From: Liolophura sinensis
Taxonomy: Eukaryota; Mollusca; Polyplacophora; Chitonida; Chitonidae
Assembly (NCBI RefSeq): GCF_032854445.1
Contig: NC_088304.1
Span: 3,288,001-3,352,000 of the forward strand
Length of the DNA stretch: 64,000 nucleotides
Reading direction: 5' to 3'
Each line of letters opens with the position of its first letter. Position 1 is the first letter of the stretch. Positions 36,890 through 49,248 of the stretch are shown here, piece by piece. The translations under genes were made by a program, and so were the position numbers. A model generated the notes under the pieces. The model saw only the letters and a program-made list of their open reading frames with translations, was not told the origin of the DNA and did no database searches.

Positions 36890-36972
36890 TGAGTAACGTC
36901 ATTATGTCTCCACAGGTCCCGTAAAGCTGTGACGTCATTATATTAATGTCATCATAGAATGTTTACGTCACA
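36890..36972. promoter_or_regulatory. Cluster of CRE-like sites
   Basis: Within about 80 bp are 'aacgtcat' (36895), a full TGACGTCA (36930-36937), 'aatgtcatca' and 'ttacgtcaca' (about 36963). These resemble CREB/ATF sites. A role is inferred only. Confidence 0.25.
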
Positions 36973-37670
36973 GAATATAGGCCCGTATAACGCCTACAGT
37001 TGTAACTGGAAACAAATGTCTCTTGACGAGTGAGGTGTGTAAGGCTGTGGGGAAGTGTGCAACGGTCATAAACATAACCAGCGGTGTGTAAATTGTTCTT
37101 GAGCGAGGTGTAAACACAGTTGAAATAAATAACAGTTGATTTGTTGTGAAGTGATATATATATATGTAGACAGAATGCATTAAAGAAGACATGAAAAAGA
37201 ACTCTAAAACGCGAGATATGTTATACCAAAACACAGAAAGGAAAGAAGAAGAACAACAACAACTGATTATTGAGGAATATTGTATATATCTATGCGTCAG
37301 GAATTTATTGAACTGGCGTCAGAGATGATAATTGCTGGGAACGTGAGACCAGGTTAATACCTCCTGTTCGGGAACTTCCTGCACAGAATTGTTTTGACAA
37401 CTTTCACCATTGACTTCACCAATGAAGACTACTTAATTTCGGACTCACCGCCGGCGCTTTGAAATACTGAAATTTAAAGCCATTTTTACGCCCATAGAAA
37501 ACAAAACGGAGCTTTTTTGTACTTTTCTATACAAGGACACATCCTAAGCTGCATATCAAGAAATAAAAACCAAGCCTTTAATGTGTTCTGTAAGTATAAG
37601 CTTTGTTATTGTGATGGGGTGAAGCAGTTACTCTTTAATCTTTAAGGTAATGTCAGATGTTGTTCACGTA
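36973..37670. other. Intergenic stretch
   Basis: Nothing was recognised. Confidence 0.3.
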
Positions 37671-38378
37671 TTAAAACAAATGACCATCACTCACGCGTCT
37701 TCAAACAAATGATATACTATGTGGTATGTTATTACGGTGTCAAAACAATTAAAACCTGGAAATAAATGCCAGATATGGCATGTTATTACAACATTAAAAC
37801 AATTACCATCACACACGCGCCGTTTAATAAATGGCATATATGGCATGCTATTACTACATTAAAACAATTACCATCACACACGCGCCGTTTAATAAATGGC
37901 ATATATGGCATGTTATTACTAGATTAAAACAATTACCATCACACACGCGCCGTTTAATAAATGACATATATGGCATGTTATTACTACATTAAAACAATTA
38001 CCATCACACACGCGCCGTTTAATAAATGGCATATATTACCTGTTGTTACGGTATTTAAACAATTACCAGCAAACGTCTTTAAACTAGTGGCAGATAAGGA
38101 ATGTCGTTACACTATTAACTCAATTACCGTACATAGGTCACACTTTCGTCTTACTGCCAGATATGTTGTATATAAAACAGTTACCTTTAAACACCTAAAT
38201 ATTAATGTTAGATATAACATTTTACGTCAACAAAACAATTACCGTTAAACATTTAAACGTTAATGTCGGCTATAACACGTTACGTCATTAAAATAGTTAC
38301 CGTTAAACACCTGAATAGTAATGTCAAGTACAACATACTACGTCATTAAAACAATTGCCGTTAAAACAGTTACCCTTA
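37671..38378. repeat. Minisatellite, about 64 bp unit, 10-11 copies
   Basis: Four nearly identical units at 37790-38040 contain 'aaaacaattaccatcacaca', 'cgcgccgtttaataaatg' and 'atatggcatgttattac'. Outer units on both sides are diverged but keep 'aaaacaattacc'. Confidence 0.9.
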
Positions 38379-38380
38379 CA

Positions 38381-38406
38381 CCCCCCCACCCCCACCCCAC
38401 CCCCCC
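38381..38406 (-). repeat. C-rich tract, G-quadruplex-prone on the minus strand
   Basis: Runs of 7, 5, 4 and 7 C separated by single A bases. The minus strand reads as four G runs with one-base loops. It marks the right edge of the 64-bp array. Confidence 0.7.
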
Positions 38407-38844
38407 TTCTAATAATGTTTTATATGATATACTGTCGATACGATTCAAGTATGATTATTTATATCCTTTCTTCTTTAAACTTTGAATGTTTCAAATTGCA
38501 TTTAGCATAAAGATGACACAGCATTTCCATGGTATCCTCTGGGAGAGATTGTGTAGTATTCGTATTACCACTCTCAACTGGTTTAAAAATATCTGTGTAT
38601 ATTTGTACGACATGTATGGAAATAAACCATATTGTTCTTATTATTACGATTCTACCTTGTCAGTTTTGTTTTTAATACTATATACCATGATGCTTCGTGG
38701 CACACGTTAACAAAGATTCTCTCTTCGTCTGAAATAAAAAAAGAACAACATACATGATCATTTTATCCAAAAAACCCGGTTTCACAAACGCCCTTGGAAG
38801 TTAGGTTAATTGCATAATTGGATATGGTATAGTTTCTGAAGGAC
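38407..38844. other. Intergenic stretch
   Basis: No feature was recognised. 'cccggtttcacaaac' at about 38776 resembles the MITE end at 26438. Confidence 0.3.
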
Positions 38845-39010
38845 TTGTGAGAGCTACAGAGAAGTCCAGGCTAGGCATAGACCTAGCTGAATATTGGGTA
38901 TGGTAGATTTATTCAAGGGTGGCCTAAGCTGGCAATTTTAACCCAGAAAACCGTGTACGTCAATCCACTATCAGCCAATCAGCGTCGATTCTGTATCCTC
39001 TCATAAGTCA
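38845..39010 (+). repeat. Dispersed repeat R3, copy 1
   Basis: Aligns over about 165 bp with 57925-58090, in the same orientation. Shared blocks include 'tttaacccag', 'aaaacc' and an exact 'tcagccaatcagcgtcg'. Class unknown. Confidence 0.65.
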
Positions 39011-39777
39011 GTAGGATAACCCAACAAAGAATGTTCTTCGGAAAAGAAAACATGGTATAGCTATTGCCGAAGTGTAACATTTATGCCGAAAAACTTTCGT
39101 CTCGTGTAAACTGGACTTGACATTTATAATAATGTAAGGGGAGAATTAGATCTATACAACTGAATTGGTCAATGAGACGAGACTACTGTATCACCACCAG
39201 GGGATACATTTTTGATGTTGTGTTTGATGAACACCAAACAGTAGTTTGTTTACGTAACATCATTCATTAATAATGGATTGTTTTTCGAGGAACAGTCCTT
39301 ATTTGCTCTTACGAAAGGCAGAAGGTTTTGTAAAATATCGGAATACATTATTTATCCGTCGCTAAATTTGAAAAAATAACATTTTATCTGTTAAAGTGCA
39401 TAATTACTATTTTCTGTGTCATATGGTATATGATGTGATTTCATTGTGCCTTGTTCATATTTTAGAATTGTGGTGATTTGCAAAGTGTGTAGCATTTCTT
39501 TTCTCTTGTTTTATGCCTTTATCTGTATATATCTGAGTCACATATCCGTAAGTAACCATATAGTGCCAACGCCCTTACAGACTATGGTCGTGCCTTTATA
39601 TTGCAATTCGTGGTAGAAATTTTTCGGTTTAGAAGAAAATTTAGCAATAATTGAGAACGTTAATCATTAAACTATTGATTGCGGCGACCTGTATAGCGCG
39701 GCGTTTTGCTTACCTCACATGAGCGCCAAGATCTCTCCCGTCTTCTTTATCTGTTTGCTTTCTTTATCCTCTTCCTG
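39011..39777. other. Intergenic stretch
   Basis: Nothing was recognised. Confidence 0.3.
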
Positions 39778-40036
39778 TTATTTATTTATTTATTTAATCG
39801 GTGTTTTACGCTGTACTGAAAATCATTTTACTTATACGACAGCAGCCAGCATTATGGTGGTAGTAAACCCGAGGGAAAACCACGATCATCTACTGGTCAC
39901 TGGCAGACCTTTCCTCGTACGGCCGGTGAGGAAGCCAGCATGAGCTGGACTTGAACTTACAACAACCGCATTGGTGAGGGGCTCCTGGGTCATTGCGCCG
40001 CGCTGGCACGCTTACCACCTCGGCCACGAAGGCCCC
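39778..40036 (-). mobile_element. SINE-A, full-length copy
   Basis: A full-length copy on the minus strand. The tRNA-like head starts 'gggccttcgtggccgaggtg' (A-box region) and contains 'taagttcaagtccagctcat' (B-box region). The body includes 'ggcttcctcaccggccgtac', and the tail is 'aatcaaat..' in reverse. It helps to define the SINE-A ends. Confidence 0.92.
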
Positions 40037-40539
40037 TTTTCTGTTAAGTAGTCCTACCAATTACATGCTCCACAGATGCAAGTAAAAGGGGGTTAAGTGT
40101 ACGATGAAGTAATGAATGTACACACATACGCATAACTTAAGCATAACTTAAACATATGTTTATGTTACTGATAACTATACGTAATTTTTCAACGAGACCG
40201 TCAGTGCGATATGACTGCAGTACTGCAGTCACACCAAGTGGTGGGTGGACCATAATTATTTATTCAGTGTAACCGAGCTGCTATACGAGGCCAGTTAATG
40301 CTATATCTTTGCATACTGATGAAAATAGCACAGTTCATCTGAATACAGATTTGAAAATGAATTGATTGTGTGAGATGAGTTTTAGTACATTGTCAGTACT
40401 GTTAAAGATTACTTTGCTCGAATAATGCTTTATTGTATCGCTAAAACTAGCACTAGCATTTTTAGTCTGTTTGCAGATAAAGTTAATCTTCAATTTCCAG
40501 TGATACCTTCAACCTTTGACTCGACCACCTTGCTAATTT
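40037..40539. other. Intergenic stretch
   Basis: A 10-bp direct repeat 'gcataactta' occurs twice at about 40130-40150. No other feature is seen. Confidence 0.35.
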
Positions 40540-41410
40540 AAATTTACGGCTTTTTTTCTGCTGTCTTGGATTCGCACGAAGAAAATGGCGGGCCGCTGAT
40601 ATAGAGTGATGATGACGCCGTGCAGTCTGCCGAATAAACGAGAAAAATAAGAAACCAGCCAATCAAACAAGAAAAAAATTGTCTAACGTCAGCTTCAGAT
40701 CAGGCGAATGTGTCTGTGAGACAAACGAAATACGGGCGTATCATGTCTTTTCTTTACATGTACGGTCTAAAGGTCATTCGAAATTTCGGAGCAAACGTGG
40801 TCGTCGTGGCGGCAGAATGGTGGCGCCGCCTGGTGTCGCTTTTTGTTTGTTTGCACGACGTGGTGAAACTCGTACGCAATTTTTGCATGTAAATCGCATG
40901 AACTTTCACCTCAGATTTTCCGAGCTGTCAGAGAGGATTATGACTTAATTTTCCCTACCTGCCAGCTCGGAGTTATTCATTTAACGCGTTAAGCAGCTAA
41001 TGCCTGGAGCGGGGCATAAGCCGACGACTTCGTAAAGCCGATGGCGTCGCTTTGCGGACTGGCCGGGACTGATTTACCTGGTTAATTGATTGCAAAGGGA
41101 TGTTAAGTTGCTATAAGTCGACGTGTCATAGACTCGCGTGTTTGTTCTTAACTGTTTCTACCTTTACTGTATTCGGCGCAACACGCTTTAATATCACGGG
41201 CTGAATTTGGCGCCAAGGTAAAGCTAAGCGGACCAAGCGCGGGAGGCCAGCGACGAGCTGTCAACGAACGAGAAAAATTTTGTAATCAGCTCAGTCTGTA
41301 ATCGGATTGTCTTAAACACTCTGCTTGTTTCCGGGTCGCAGGTAGAACTGACAGCGGGGTCTCTCGTAATCTACCGACATCACGTTCTCTGCTTCACCTG
41401 CAAAATATCC
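40540..41410. promoter_or_regulatory. GC-richer island D, candidate regulatory element
   Basis: GC- and CpG-richer than its flanks, with four ACCTG/CAGGT motifs (40957, 41076, 41339, 41396). Two overlapping plus-strand frames at 40679-40948 are open but show no recognisable domain. No repeat is seen. Confidence 0.28.
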
Positions 41411-42074
41411 TTCGGCACAGGAGATTCACAAGTTAATTTTGCGCGTGATCACTCACGAAAACTGGACTCGAAATGACAGTATCTATACCTGATATACCAA
41501 CTGAAACAAATTTATTGCCGTTTTTGGAGGAGAGTGAGGGTGGGTGGGATTAGGGCGATAAAATAACCGGAGTGTAACGAAGAAACGTATTTTAATATGT
41601 AGATTGAAACAAATTTACATAGTCATAATTAACAACCAATGGGTTCAATATGCAAACTAGACCTAGACGAGTTAAGATTTAGGTTTGAACTGTAAATTCA
41701 TTGAAGTTTGAGTTTAAGCACAAATACAACACATTATGACAGACGTTTCCGTGTTGTGATTTGGTGCCATGTTTAAGAAAAAGGCGCTCAGTACAAGTTC
41801 AGTTGTTGGGCGTGTGGTGGTGGAAGGCGTTGGCACAAGATGTTTTATTTCCAATCGTCATAAGACGCACCCATGATATATGTTGGTTAAACGTTAGCCT
41901 CGAATAGGGAAACTTTGCCTAGATCCCTACCCCATCACCCACCCCACCCTCCTCCACAGGTGGTCGACAGCGCGTGTGGTCAGTAAAATTGGTTTTAGGT
42001 GACGGTCCTGGTACATTACAGAAAAACGATCGCTTCGGTGACGTAACCTTTGAATGGCGGAATCAGAGTTCTGA
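41411..42074. other. Intergenic stretch
   Basis: Nothing was recognised. Confidence 0.3.
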
Positions 42075-42315
42075 GAGCTGGGATCAAACCTGGGTCTGTT
42101 CATGTCAATGATTTGAAGCAGTGATACTTGCTGCTACCTCGCTTGGTGCTCAACACTGAGACATTAGAGCAGGGAAAAACGACTGGTTGACCCGCTGTGA
42201 GTATAGCGTGACTGGATGGAGTGTCATGTCTGGTGTCCTCGGTATGATACTTCAGTGGCGGCAGCACTTTGGACTGGCCTTGCCACATATCGTTAGTATA
42301 CATACGCAACCGAAA
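42075..42315 (+). mobile_element. SINE-B copy, head truncated
   Basis: A B-box region remnant 'gggatcaaacctgggt' is followed by 'ctgctacctcgcttggtgct', 'gagtgtcatgtctggtgtcc' and 'ttcagtggcggcagcacttt'. Confidence 0.85.
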
Positions 42316-42339
42316 CCTAGCACCATCAGAGAAAAGGCA

Positions 42340-43018
42340 ACGTACACAGAAGGAAGTACATCGCGGAAAACAAAAAAACAAAAACACCTGAGTAAAACGC
42401 AACACGCCATACACGGAAAATGGACCATATGACAGAATGTATCACGGGAAATACAAACGTCTGAGTAAAACGCCACCCACCACACATGGAACATTGGACC
42501 GTATCACAGACGCTATGACAGAAAAAAACACAACCTTCTAAGTAAAACGCTACACACCATACACGGAAAATGGACCCTATCACGGCTCAGGAAGTATCAC
42601 AGAAAACAAAGAATAAAACATCACACACCATACACAGAAAGTATCACAGCAAACACGAACGTGGGAATGAAGCGTAACACGAAAGTATCACAGCAAACAC
42701 AAACGTGGAAATGAAGCGTAACACGCAGGTAACATAGCAAACACAAACGCGGAAATGAAGCGTAGCACGCAAGTATCACAGCAAACACAAACGTGGAAAT
42801 GAAGCATAACACGAAAGTATCACAGCAAACACAAACGTAGAAATGAATCGTAGCACACAGGTATCACAGCAAACACAAACGTGGAAATGAAGCGTAGCAC
42901 GCAAGTATCACAGCAAACACAAACGTGGAAATGAAGCGTAACACGTAAGTATCACAGCAAACACAAACGTGGAAATGAAGCGTAGCACGAAGGTATCATG
43001 TGCAAACACAAACGTGGA
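42340..43018. repeat. Two-part minisatellite, about 60 bp then 44 bp units
   Basis: 42372-42615 has degenerate units with 'gtaaaacgc' and 'catacacggaaaatggacc'. 42640-43018 has about nine 44-bp units of 'agtatcacagcaaacacaaa' plus 'cgtggaaatgaagcgtaaca'. Words such as 'tatcac' and 'aaacacaaacgt' occur in both parts, so the 44-bp unit probably arose from the longer one. Confidence 0.9.
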
Positions 43019-43292
43019 AAGGGTCCTAAGTGGCTCAGTTGGTTAGCGCGCTAGCGCAGCGTAATGACCCAGGAGCCTCTCACTAATGCGGCCTCTCACC
43101 AAGTCCAGCTCATGCTGGCTTCCTCTCCGGCCGTAAGTGGTAAGATCTGCTCGCAGCCTGCGGATGGTCGTGGGTTTCCCCCGGGCTCTGTCCGGTTTCC
43201 TCCCACCATAATGCTGGTCACCATAGTAAATGTGAAATATTCTTGAGTAAAACGTAAAAGGGTAAAACACAAATCAAATAAATAAATAAATA
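43019..43292 (+). mobile_element. SINE-A, full-length reference copy
   Basis: The best-preserved copy. The tRNA-like A-box region is 'gtggctcagttggttagcg', followed by 'gcgcagcgtaatgacccagg', 'tccagctcatgctggcttcc', 'cggatggtcgtgggtttccc', 'tcccaccataatgctgg', 'gaaatattcttgagtaaaac' and an AAAT tail. It sits directly at the end of the 44-bp minisatellite. Confidence 0.95.
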
Positions 43293-43304
43293 ACAAACGG
43301 GGAA

Positions 43305-43645
43305 ATGAAACTGGTAGGAGATGGCAGATCCAGGGTCAATCCTGGGTCGGGTCACAGCTAAGGCCTTGAAAGAGGAAATTGTAACGTCCTCGCTCGGCGT
43401 TCAGCATTAAAGGGATAGTGCAACGACTGGTTAACCCTTAGCAGTATAATGTCTCGGGCGGGGCGCCTTACTTACCTTCGGTAAGTCGCCTCAGTGAAGC
43501 AGCACTAGATAAAAGAGCGGTGGAAATCCGTCTCACAGCAAGGAGGCACATTATACACTTTAAAGACTCCTCTGTCGTCATATGACTGAAAAATTGTGAA
43601 GTGCGACGTTAAACCCCAAGCACTCATTCACTCACTCACTCATGT
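43305..43645 (+). mobile_element. SINE-B copy with intact 3' end
   Basis: Head with a B-box-like 'ccagggtcaatcctggg', then 'cctcgctcggcgttcagc', 'gcgacgttaaaccccaagca' and a tail of CACT/CACTC repeats (about 43620-43642). It defines the SINE-B 3' end, which is missing in the other copies. Confidence 0.85.
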
Positions 43646-43934
43646 AAAACTCTGATAAACAATAGCTTAGGTAAACATCACGGAAATTGTGGCGATTCAC
43701 AGAGAGAATCTAAGAAAAGAGTAGGGTATAAGGCTACTACAGATAAACATATAGCAGTGGATTCTGCTTAGCTATGATGAGTTGCGTATATGTGGTTTCT
43801 AGACACCTGCCACACCCTGGTCCTGAACTATATCATGAAACATGAACTGACGTACCAGTAAACAGAATAAATCTTTGACACTTTTCGATATCTTCAGGTG
43901 ATATGATAACTATAGGGGTGTGGTAGTGATGGTG
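43646..43934. other. Intergenic spacer
   Basis: Nothing was recognised. Confidence 0.3.
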
Positions 43935-44155
43935 GTGAGCTCTCGGAGGCTCAGACGCTGAAAGCGCTGGATACCAGGTTCGAACCCACCTCTCGCTGCA
44001 TCATTTCGTTTTATTTTAGTCCGGAGGCCTGTCACGAACCTGTTCGAAATCGGTGATTAACGATGGATAGTCCAGTTCTCTCAGTCTGCAAACCTGATCG
44101 CCGTTATACAAGTGAAAAATTTGTCATACTACAGTAAATTAGCAAATAAATATTT
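43935..44155 (+). mobile_element. SINE-C copy, diverged
   Basis: A consensus B-box, AGGTTCGAACCCA, at about 43976, then 'cctctcgctgcatc', shared with the minus-strand copy at 53.4 kb. The end, 'gccgttatacaagtgaaaaa' with 'gcaaataaata', is a decayed SINE-A-type 3' domain. Confidence 0.5.
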
Positions 44156-44399
44156 AGATATCGCCGGCGCTATGCTTTGTTTCCCTTCAGCTGTGATGCT
44201 AAATGTAGAAGACGTTTTTTTACATTTTATACTGTCTAATCCTGAACTGTTGTATCTCTTGGCCAAATATACATTTTACAGTCGCATGTCTTTGATAAAA
44301 CTGGCATTTATGCACTGTTATTTGTATTGTGGCCCGTGTCTAGGCACGCGTTTTTGTTTTAGGCTGTTTTAGAAAATCAAATGAAATGGAAGCTGATAA
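44156..44399. other. Intergenic spacer
   Basis: An 86-codon plus-strand frame spans 44112-44372 but starts within SINE-C sequence and is not accepted. Confidence 0.3.
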
Positions 44400-45060
44400 A
44401 TCCCGATGATCTGACGAGGAAAGCTTTCCAAATGTCCATCGTGCTTTGTCCCTGGAGAGCACACGCTTAATTATATCAGATTAGTTAAGGCATTTTTCTT
44501 ACTTAGCAGGCCAGCGAGCCATCATTGTCACAAGGTATTATTTTTTCGACCATTTTCTACATGCTGCATTCGGATGAGAGGGTGTCCTATTGAACAGCTG
44601 CCCTGCTAACTAGACAGGTGAAAAGGTGCTCGACCTACGTTACCTGTGGATTGTCGGCGTCTTTGATGCTGATTAGAAAGGAGGGGAGGTCGCGAGCGGC
44701 ATCCTCATGGCATTAAGATAATTTCCTTAATGGGACAGGTAAGGCCTGACGATAGACATGTTTTCTCGGGCTTCACTCCCATATTAACCTTTCTTGTGAA
44801 GTCCATGGACGTTTTTTTCCTGCTCTTTTATGTCCGACTGGTTAAATCGATGGCAACTCGTGCATTTGGTGTTTCCTACGCGCGTTGCTCGCTTAATCGC
44901 ATTGGGCCCAGGTAATCACTTTACCCCTAAAGCCGAAAATAAACGGATACCTTTGCCAGGTAGGACGCGATATTTCATAGCCCAGGTAAATCAGAGCTTT
45001 GATCTCTTTAGCCTCTCCTAGCGACAAACTGGAAGCGAAAGGCTGCGGCTTGTCAGCTGC
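44400..45060. promoter_or_regulatory. CAGGT/ACCTG-rich island B, candidate enhancer
   Basis: Six motifs in 373 bp (44615, 44642, 44736, 44909, 44957, 44983), with under one expected. Four of them are CAGGTAA or CAGGTAG. Homeodomain-like TTAATTA and TTAATG words are also present. Unique-looking and non-coding. Confidence 0.35.
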
Positions 45061-45384
45061 AATATAAGAAGCTTGGGATCGGACCGAAATGAAACTTCAG
45101 GCGATTCTGTCGATGAAGATGAAAACGTCAGGGTTAAATACATTTAAATCGTTATCTTAGAGATTCCTCGTGCGAACCGTAATCCCAAACCATGCACAAA
45201 CTAATCTGCTAATCTTTGCTTACTTAACGGCTTCCTCGTGACAACTTATAACGTGCATTTCACCAACTTTGATAGCACCTACACATTCTGTTCATTATCG
45301 TCTGATCGTTTTTTCTGAATTTTATAACGTTAACTTTAGAATGCACAACGCATGTCTTTTTCACAGACAACTGAGTTCATTGTT
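45061..45384. other. Intergenic spacer
   Basis: Nothing was recognised. Confidence 0.3.
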
Positions 45385-45745
45385 TGCGTGGGACTTGTGT
45401 GTCAAAACGTCCCAACGCCAAAACGTCTTCTCATTAAAAACTTCCAATGACAAAGTTTCCCGCCGCTAAAACGTTCCTACAGCTAGACTCCTCCACGCCG
45501 GCAACGTCCTCATCTACTTCAAAACGTCTCCAGCCCAGACGGCTCCCACACCAAAACGCCGTCGTAAAACGTCTGTGTGCAAAAAATCCCCCAACACAAA
45601 GCGCCGCGACGCTAAAACGTTGTCGCGCCAAACGTCCACGCCAAAACCTCCCTAATATCAAAATGTGCTCACGCCAGGGCGTCACCACTCTATAAGGTTC
45701 CAAAGCCAAAACGACCCCAAGCTGAACATCTGCGCGACTAAACAT
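45385..45745. repeat. Old minisatellite, about 20 bp unit
   Basis: Variants of 'gccaaaacgtc' with C-rich linkers recur about every 18-21 bp. Overlapping ORFs on both strands (82 and 103 codons) are by-products. Confidence 0.72.
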
Positions 45746-46311
45746 ACTTCAATGAACCACTACATCCACACACACACACGTCAAAGTCTTGCTGCACGGT
45801 CAGAAGGATTGTCTTAGCTTAATCACGTGAAACAAATGAGAAGCATTGTATGTCCACGATCTTTGTTATAAATATCATAAACTCGTTATACAGTTTGTGA
45901 TAGAAGGAACCAGTGATTAAAAACAGCCCTTGTAGAGTACACAATCTCATCATACGAGATTCCGAGCAAAATTTAGATATGATTTACATCGTGTTCTTTT
46001 TATATATGTTTGCACGCTTGGGGGTTTACCTTCGTAAAGTTAACAATTTTTCAGTCATATGACTACGAGTTCTTTTTGTGATATTCTACCTGGGAAAGCC
46101 TTGACCTGGACATTGATATGTTTTCATTTGTATTCTTCCACAGAAGGCAGATTTTTCGCTGACATTTGAGATCATAGTAAAAAAAAAACAATTAAAAAGT
46201 GCCTTTGATTTTGCACCATCGACATAATTTTTACATATTGATACATTCCATTAATTCCTTCATTCCCTATATCTGAGCTATGCGTTGCCTCTGTTTCTTC
46301 TCGTTCGTAGA
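45746..46311. other. Intergenic stretch
   Basis: Mostly nothing. 46253-46311 carries a copy of a 'gcgttgcctctgtttcttct' unit that recurs inside the neighbouring foldback (about 46609-46660), with a weaker version at 46675-46740. Confidence 0.4.
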
Positions 46312-47223
<912 letters not shown>

Positions 47224-47699
47224 ACACACAATGGAGAAGAGTAAACGGCCGGATGTATGATGAGATCCACACAACATGCACGGAAGCAGGCACAGACGCT
47301 TCGCCATATGTTGACGATCAGCTCCAAAGCCTCACAACAGGCTCACTTACTAACAGGTACTTTAAACCCTTTTCAACTTCGGGGCTTCTCTCTCGGATCA
47401 CTTTCTGTTCTCAGCACGACAGCCCATAGTAATCCCCTCCCACGGCCCTCCCTCCTCCCCTTCTAGTGATCAAGGGTCTTTTCAGCCGTTGAAAACAGAC
47501 ATCACATCCGACCGCATCTTAAACGCCGTAATGACCATGGTTTGTCGATGCTAAGAGAAGTCTGTCGCTCCCCATTTGCGTGAGTTTCGTATGATGTCCA
47601 CGCACATTAGGCGTTTTGCCGGAGCATCTGAACTAGTCAACGTAATGAAAGAGCACGAGGTTGCAAGGATTTTTCACTCTCTGCATTTTTTTTCGTACC
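47224..47699. other. Intergenic stretch
   Basis: No feature was recognised. Confidence 0.3.
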
Positions 47700-48260
47700 A
47701 CCCCACTAATTAATCGATTGCACAGCCGCGTGAGCTAAGCGCTGAGCGGAGACACAGGGTAACCTTCTCCCTGCCCTCGCTCAGGTCCGCGCCAGGTAAA
47801 CTGTCCAATCCAATCAAGCGGTCATCTGCTCGCGCTTGGATGACGCTAGACTCCTGCAGAGAACGAGGATTTCTCCACAACAAGGCAAAAGGAAAGTGGA
47901 TAATGGCGATGCACCGACAGATCTCTTTGTTCTACCCAGGGAAGGCTTTCTATAATTTAACTCACTACCTAATGGTTTTTTCTTGCTGCTGATATAACGG
48001 TTTTTCTTCATCTAGCCGTACACGAAGTTCTTTGTCAGGATTCCGCCTCCACAGGAAGTTGGCTACCTGCTTTAATAAAGGCTAATTAACGGGCAGGTAA
48101 AACTCGTGACAAAGTGTTTACCTGGCCAGGTAGGTAGAAAACACGCATAAAAAATTGTTGACGTCTTCTAAAGATTTTTTGAGACGAAAATAAAAGTAAA
48201 ACACGTGAGGGTACATTTAATATACCTGTTACACGTGAAGCATGCTCACCACAGGTGAGC
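47700..48260. promoter_or_regulatory. CAGGT/ACCTG-rich island C, candidate enhancer
   Basis: Eight motifs in 475 bp (47782, 47793, 48065, 48094, 48120, 48127, 48224, 48252), with about one expected. ACCTGGCCAGGT at 48120-48131 is an inverted pair. CTAATTAAC (48082) is a homeodomain-type site. No repeat or exon is seen. Confidence 0.38.
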
Positions 48261-48828
48261 AAAAATTAAATAAAAGTAAAATTGACGGAAAAAAATTCTC
48301 ATGTCACGATGGTTATTTGTGATATAAATCTGTGCCATGCAGTTTCATATCCAATAGCAATCAGACACTAAACATCCTCAATGCTTGTCTGTATGAGTTA
48401 TTATGTGTGATTATGCTTTGAACATAGGGAGATGTGACCTATGGAACATCAATCATTGATATGCTTTATAGACGATATCCCTTGTGTGTATTTCTTAACG
48501 TTTATCATAGATGTAAATCCCAGTTGATGATGAAACGGCTGTACATCTGAAATAAACTCAAATAGCTCAAAGAAAGAAAACCAACAAAAATAATAAAAGA
48601 AATGGCATTTAAGACTAAACAAGAGAACAGACGTGTAAATAAGACACAAGAGTCAAACCAGTCCAAAAGTTTATAGCCAATTATTTAGACATTTTCATCG
48701 TCTCTTTTACGCAAAATATTCTGATCTAACCTACACCGTGCTTATCATATATGTAGAGTCTAAGCGTCAAGCTCAACAATCATGTGCTACTCGTAGGTTA
48801 TGAAATGCATTAGACTACAGCATACGGC
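48261..48828. other. Intergenic stretch
   Basis: Nothing was recognised. Confidence 0.3.
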
Positions 48829-48900
48829 GAGTAAAACCAGAGCGGCGACGATCATGTGGATAGTTGTCAAATGGGCACTTGTTACCGCTGAAATCCGGTA
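48829..48900 (+). repeat. Dispersed repeat R1, copy 3
   Basis: 'gagtaaaaccagagcggcga', 'tagttgtcaaatgggcac' and 'ccgctgaaatccggta' match the copies at 4087 and 33069. Confidence 0.55.
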
Positions 48901-48934
48901 TATTGAGAATTTATCTCAGTTAGGTTTTGTTTAC

Positions 48935-49050
48935 CTGTTGATTTGTTTATTTTGTTGTACTCAACAATATTTCACTTATGTGACGGCGGCTAGCATTACG
49001 GTGGTACTACCAAGTATGGCCGAACCACCCCCATCCGCAGGTTTTTCCCG
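48935..49050 (-). mobile_element. SINE-A copy, diverged fragment
   Basis: Reverse complement of the SINE-A 3' half: 'actcaacaatatttcactta', 'agcattacggtggta' and 'catccgcaggtt'. Confidence 0.75.
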
Positions 49051-49198
49051 TTGATGTAAATGTTTAAATGCAGTAATTTTCCAAGTCAGTAATCACAACG
49101 GCAATTCTCATAACAACCTAAAACACAATTTCCAAGAGGAATGTGCGAGGATTAGTTTTATATTTAGCAAACAAAACTGATAGCATGTCATAGAGAAG
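49051..49198. other. Short spacer
   Basis: Nothing was recognised. Confidence 0.3.
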
Positions 49199-49248
49199 AT
49201 CTTCTTGAGTACGGCGTAAAACACCAATCAAATAAATAAATAAATAAA
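49199..49248 (+). mobile_element. SINE-A 3' tail fragment
   Basis: 'cttgagtacggcgtaaaaca' with 'ccaatc' and five AAAT units. Confidence 0.88.

Noticed and set aside
43019-43100. Functional tRNA gene
   Set aside because: It has A- and B-box-like words but no complete cloverleaf, and it is the head of a multi-copy SINE.
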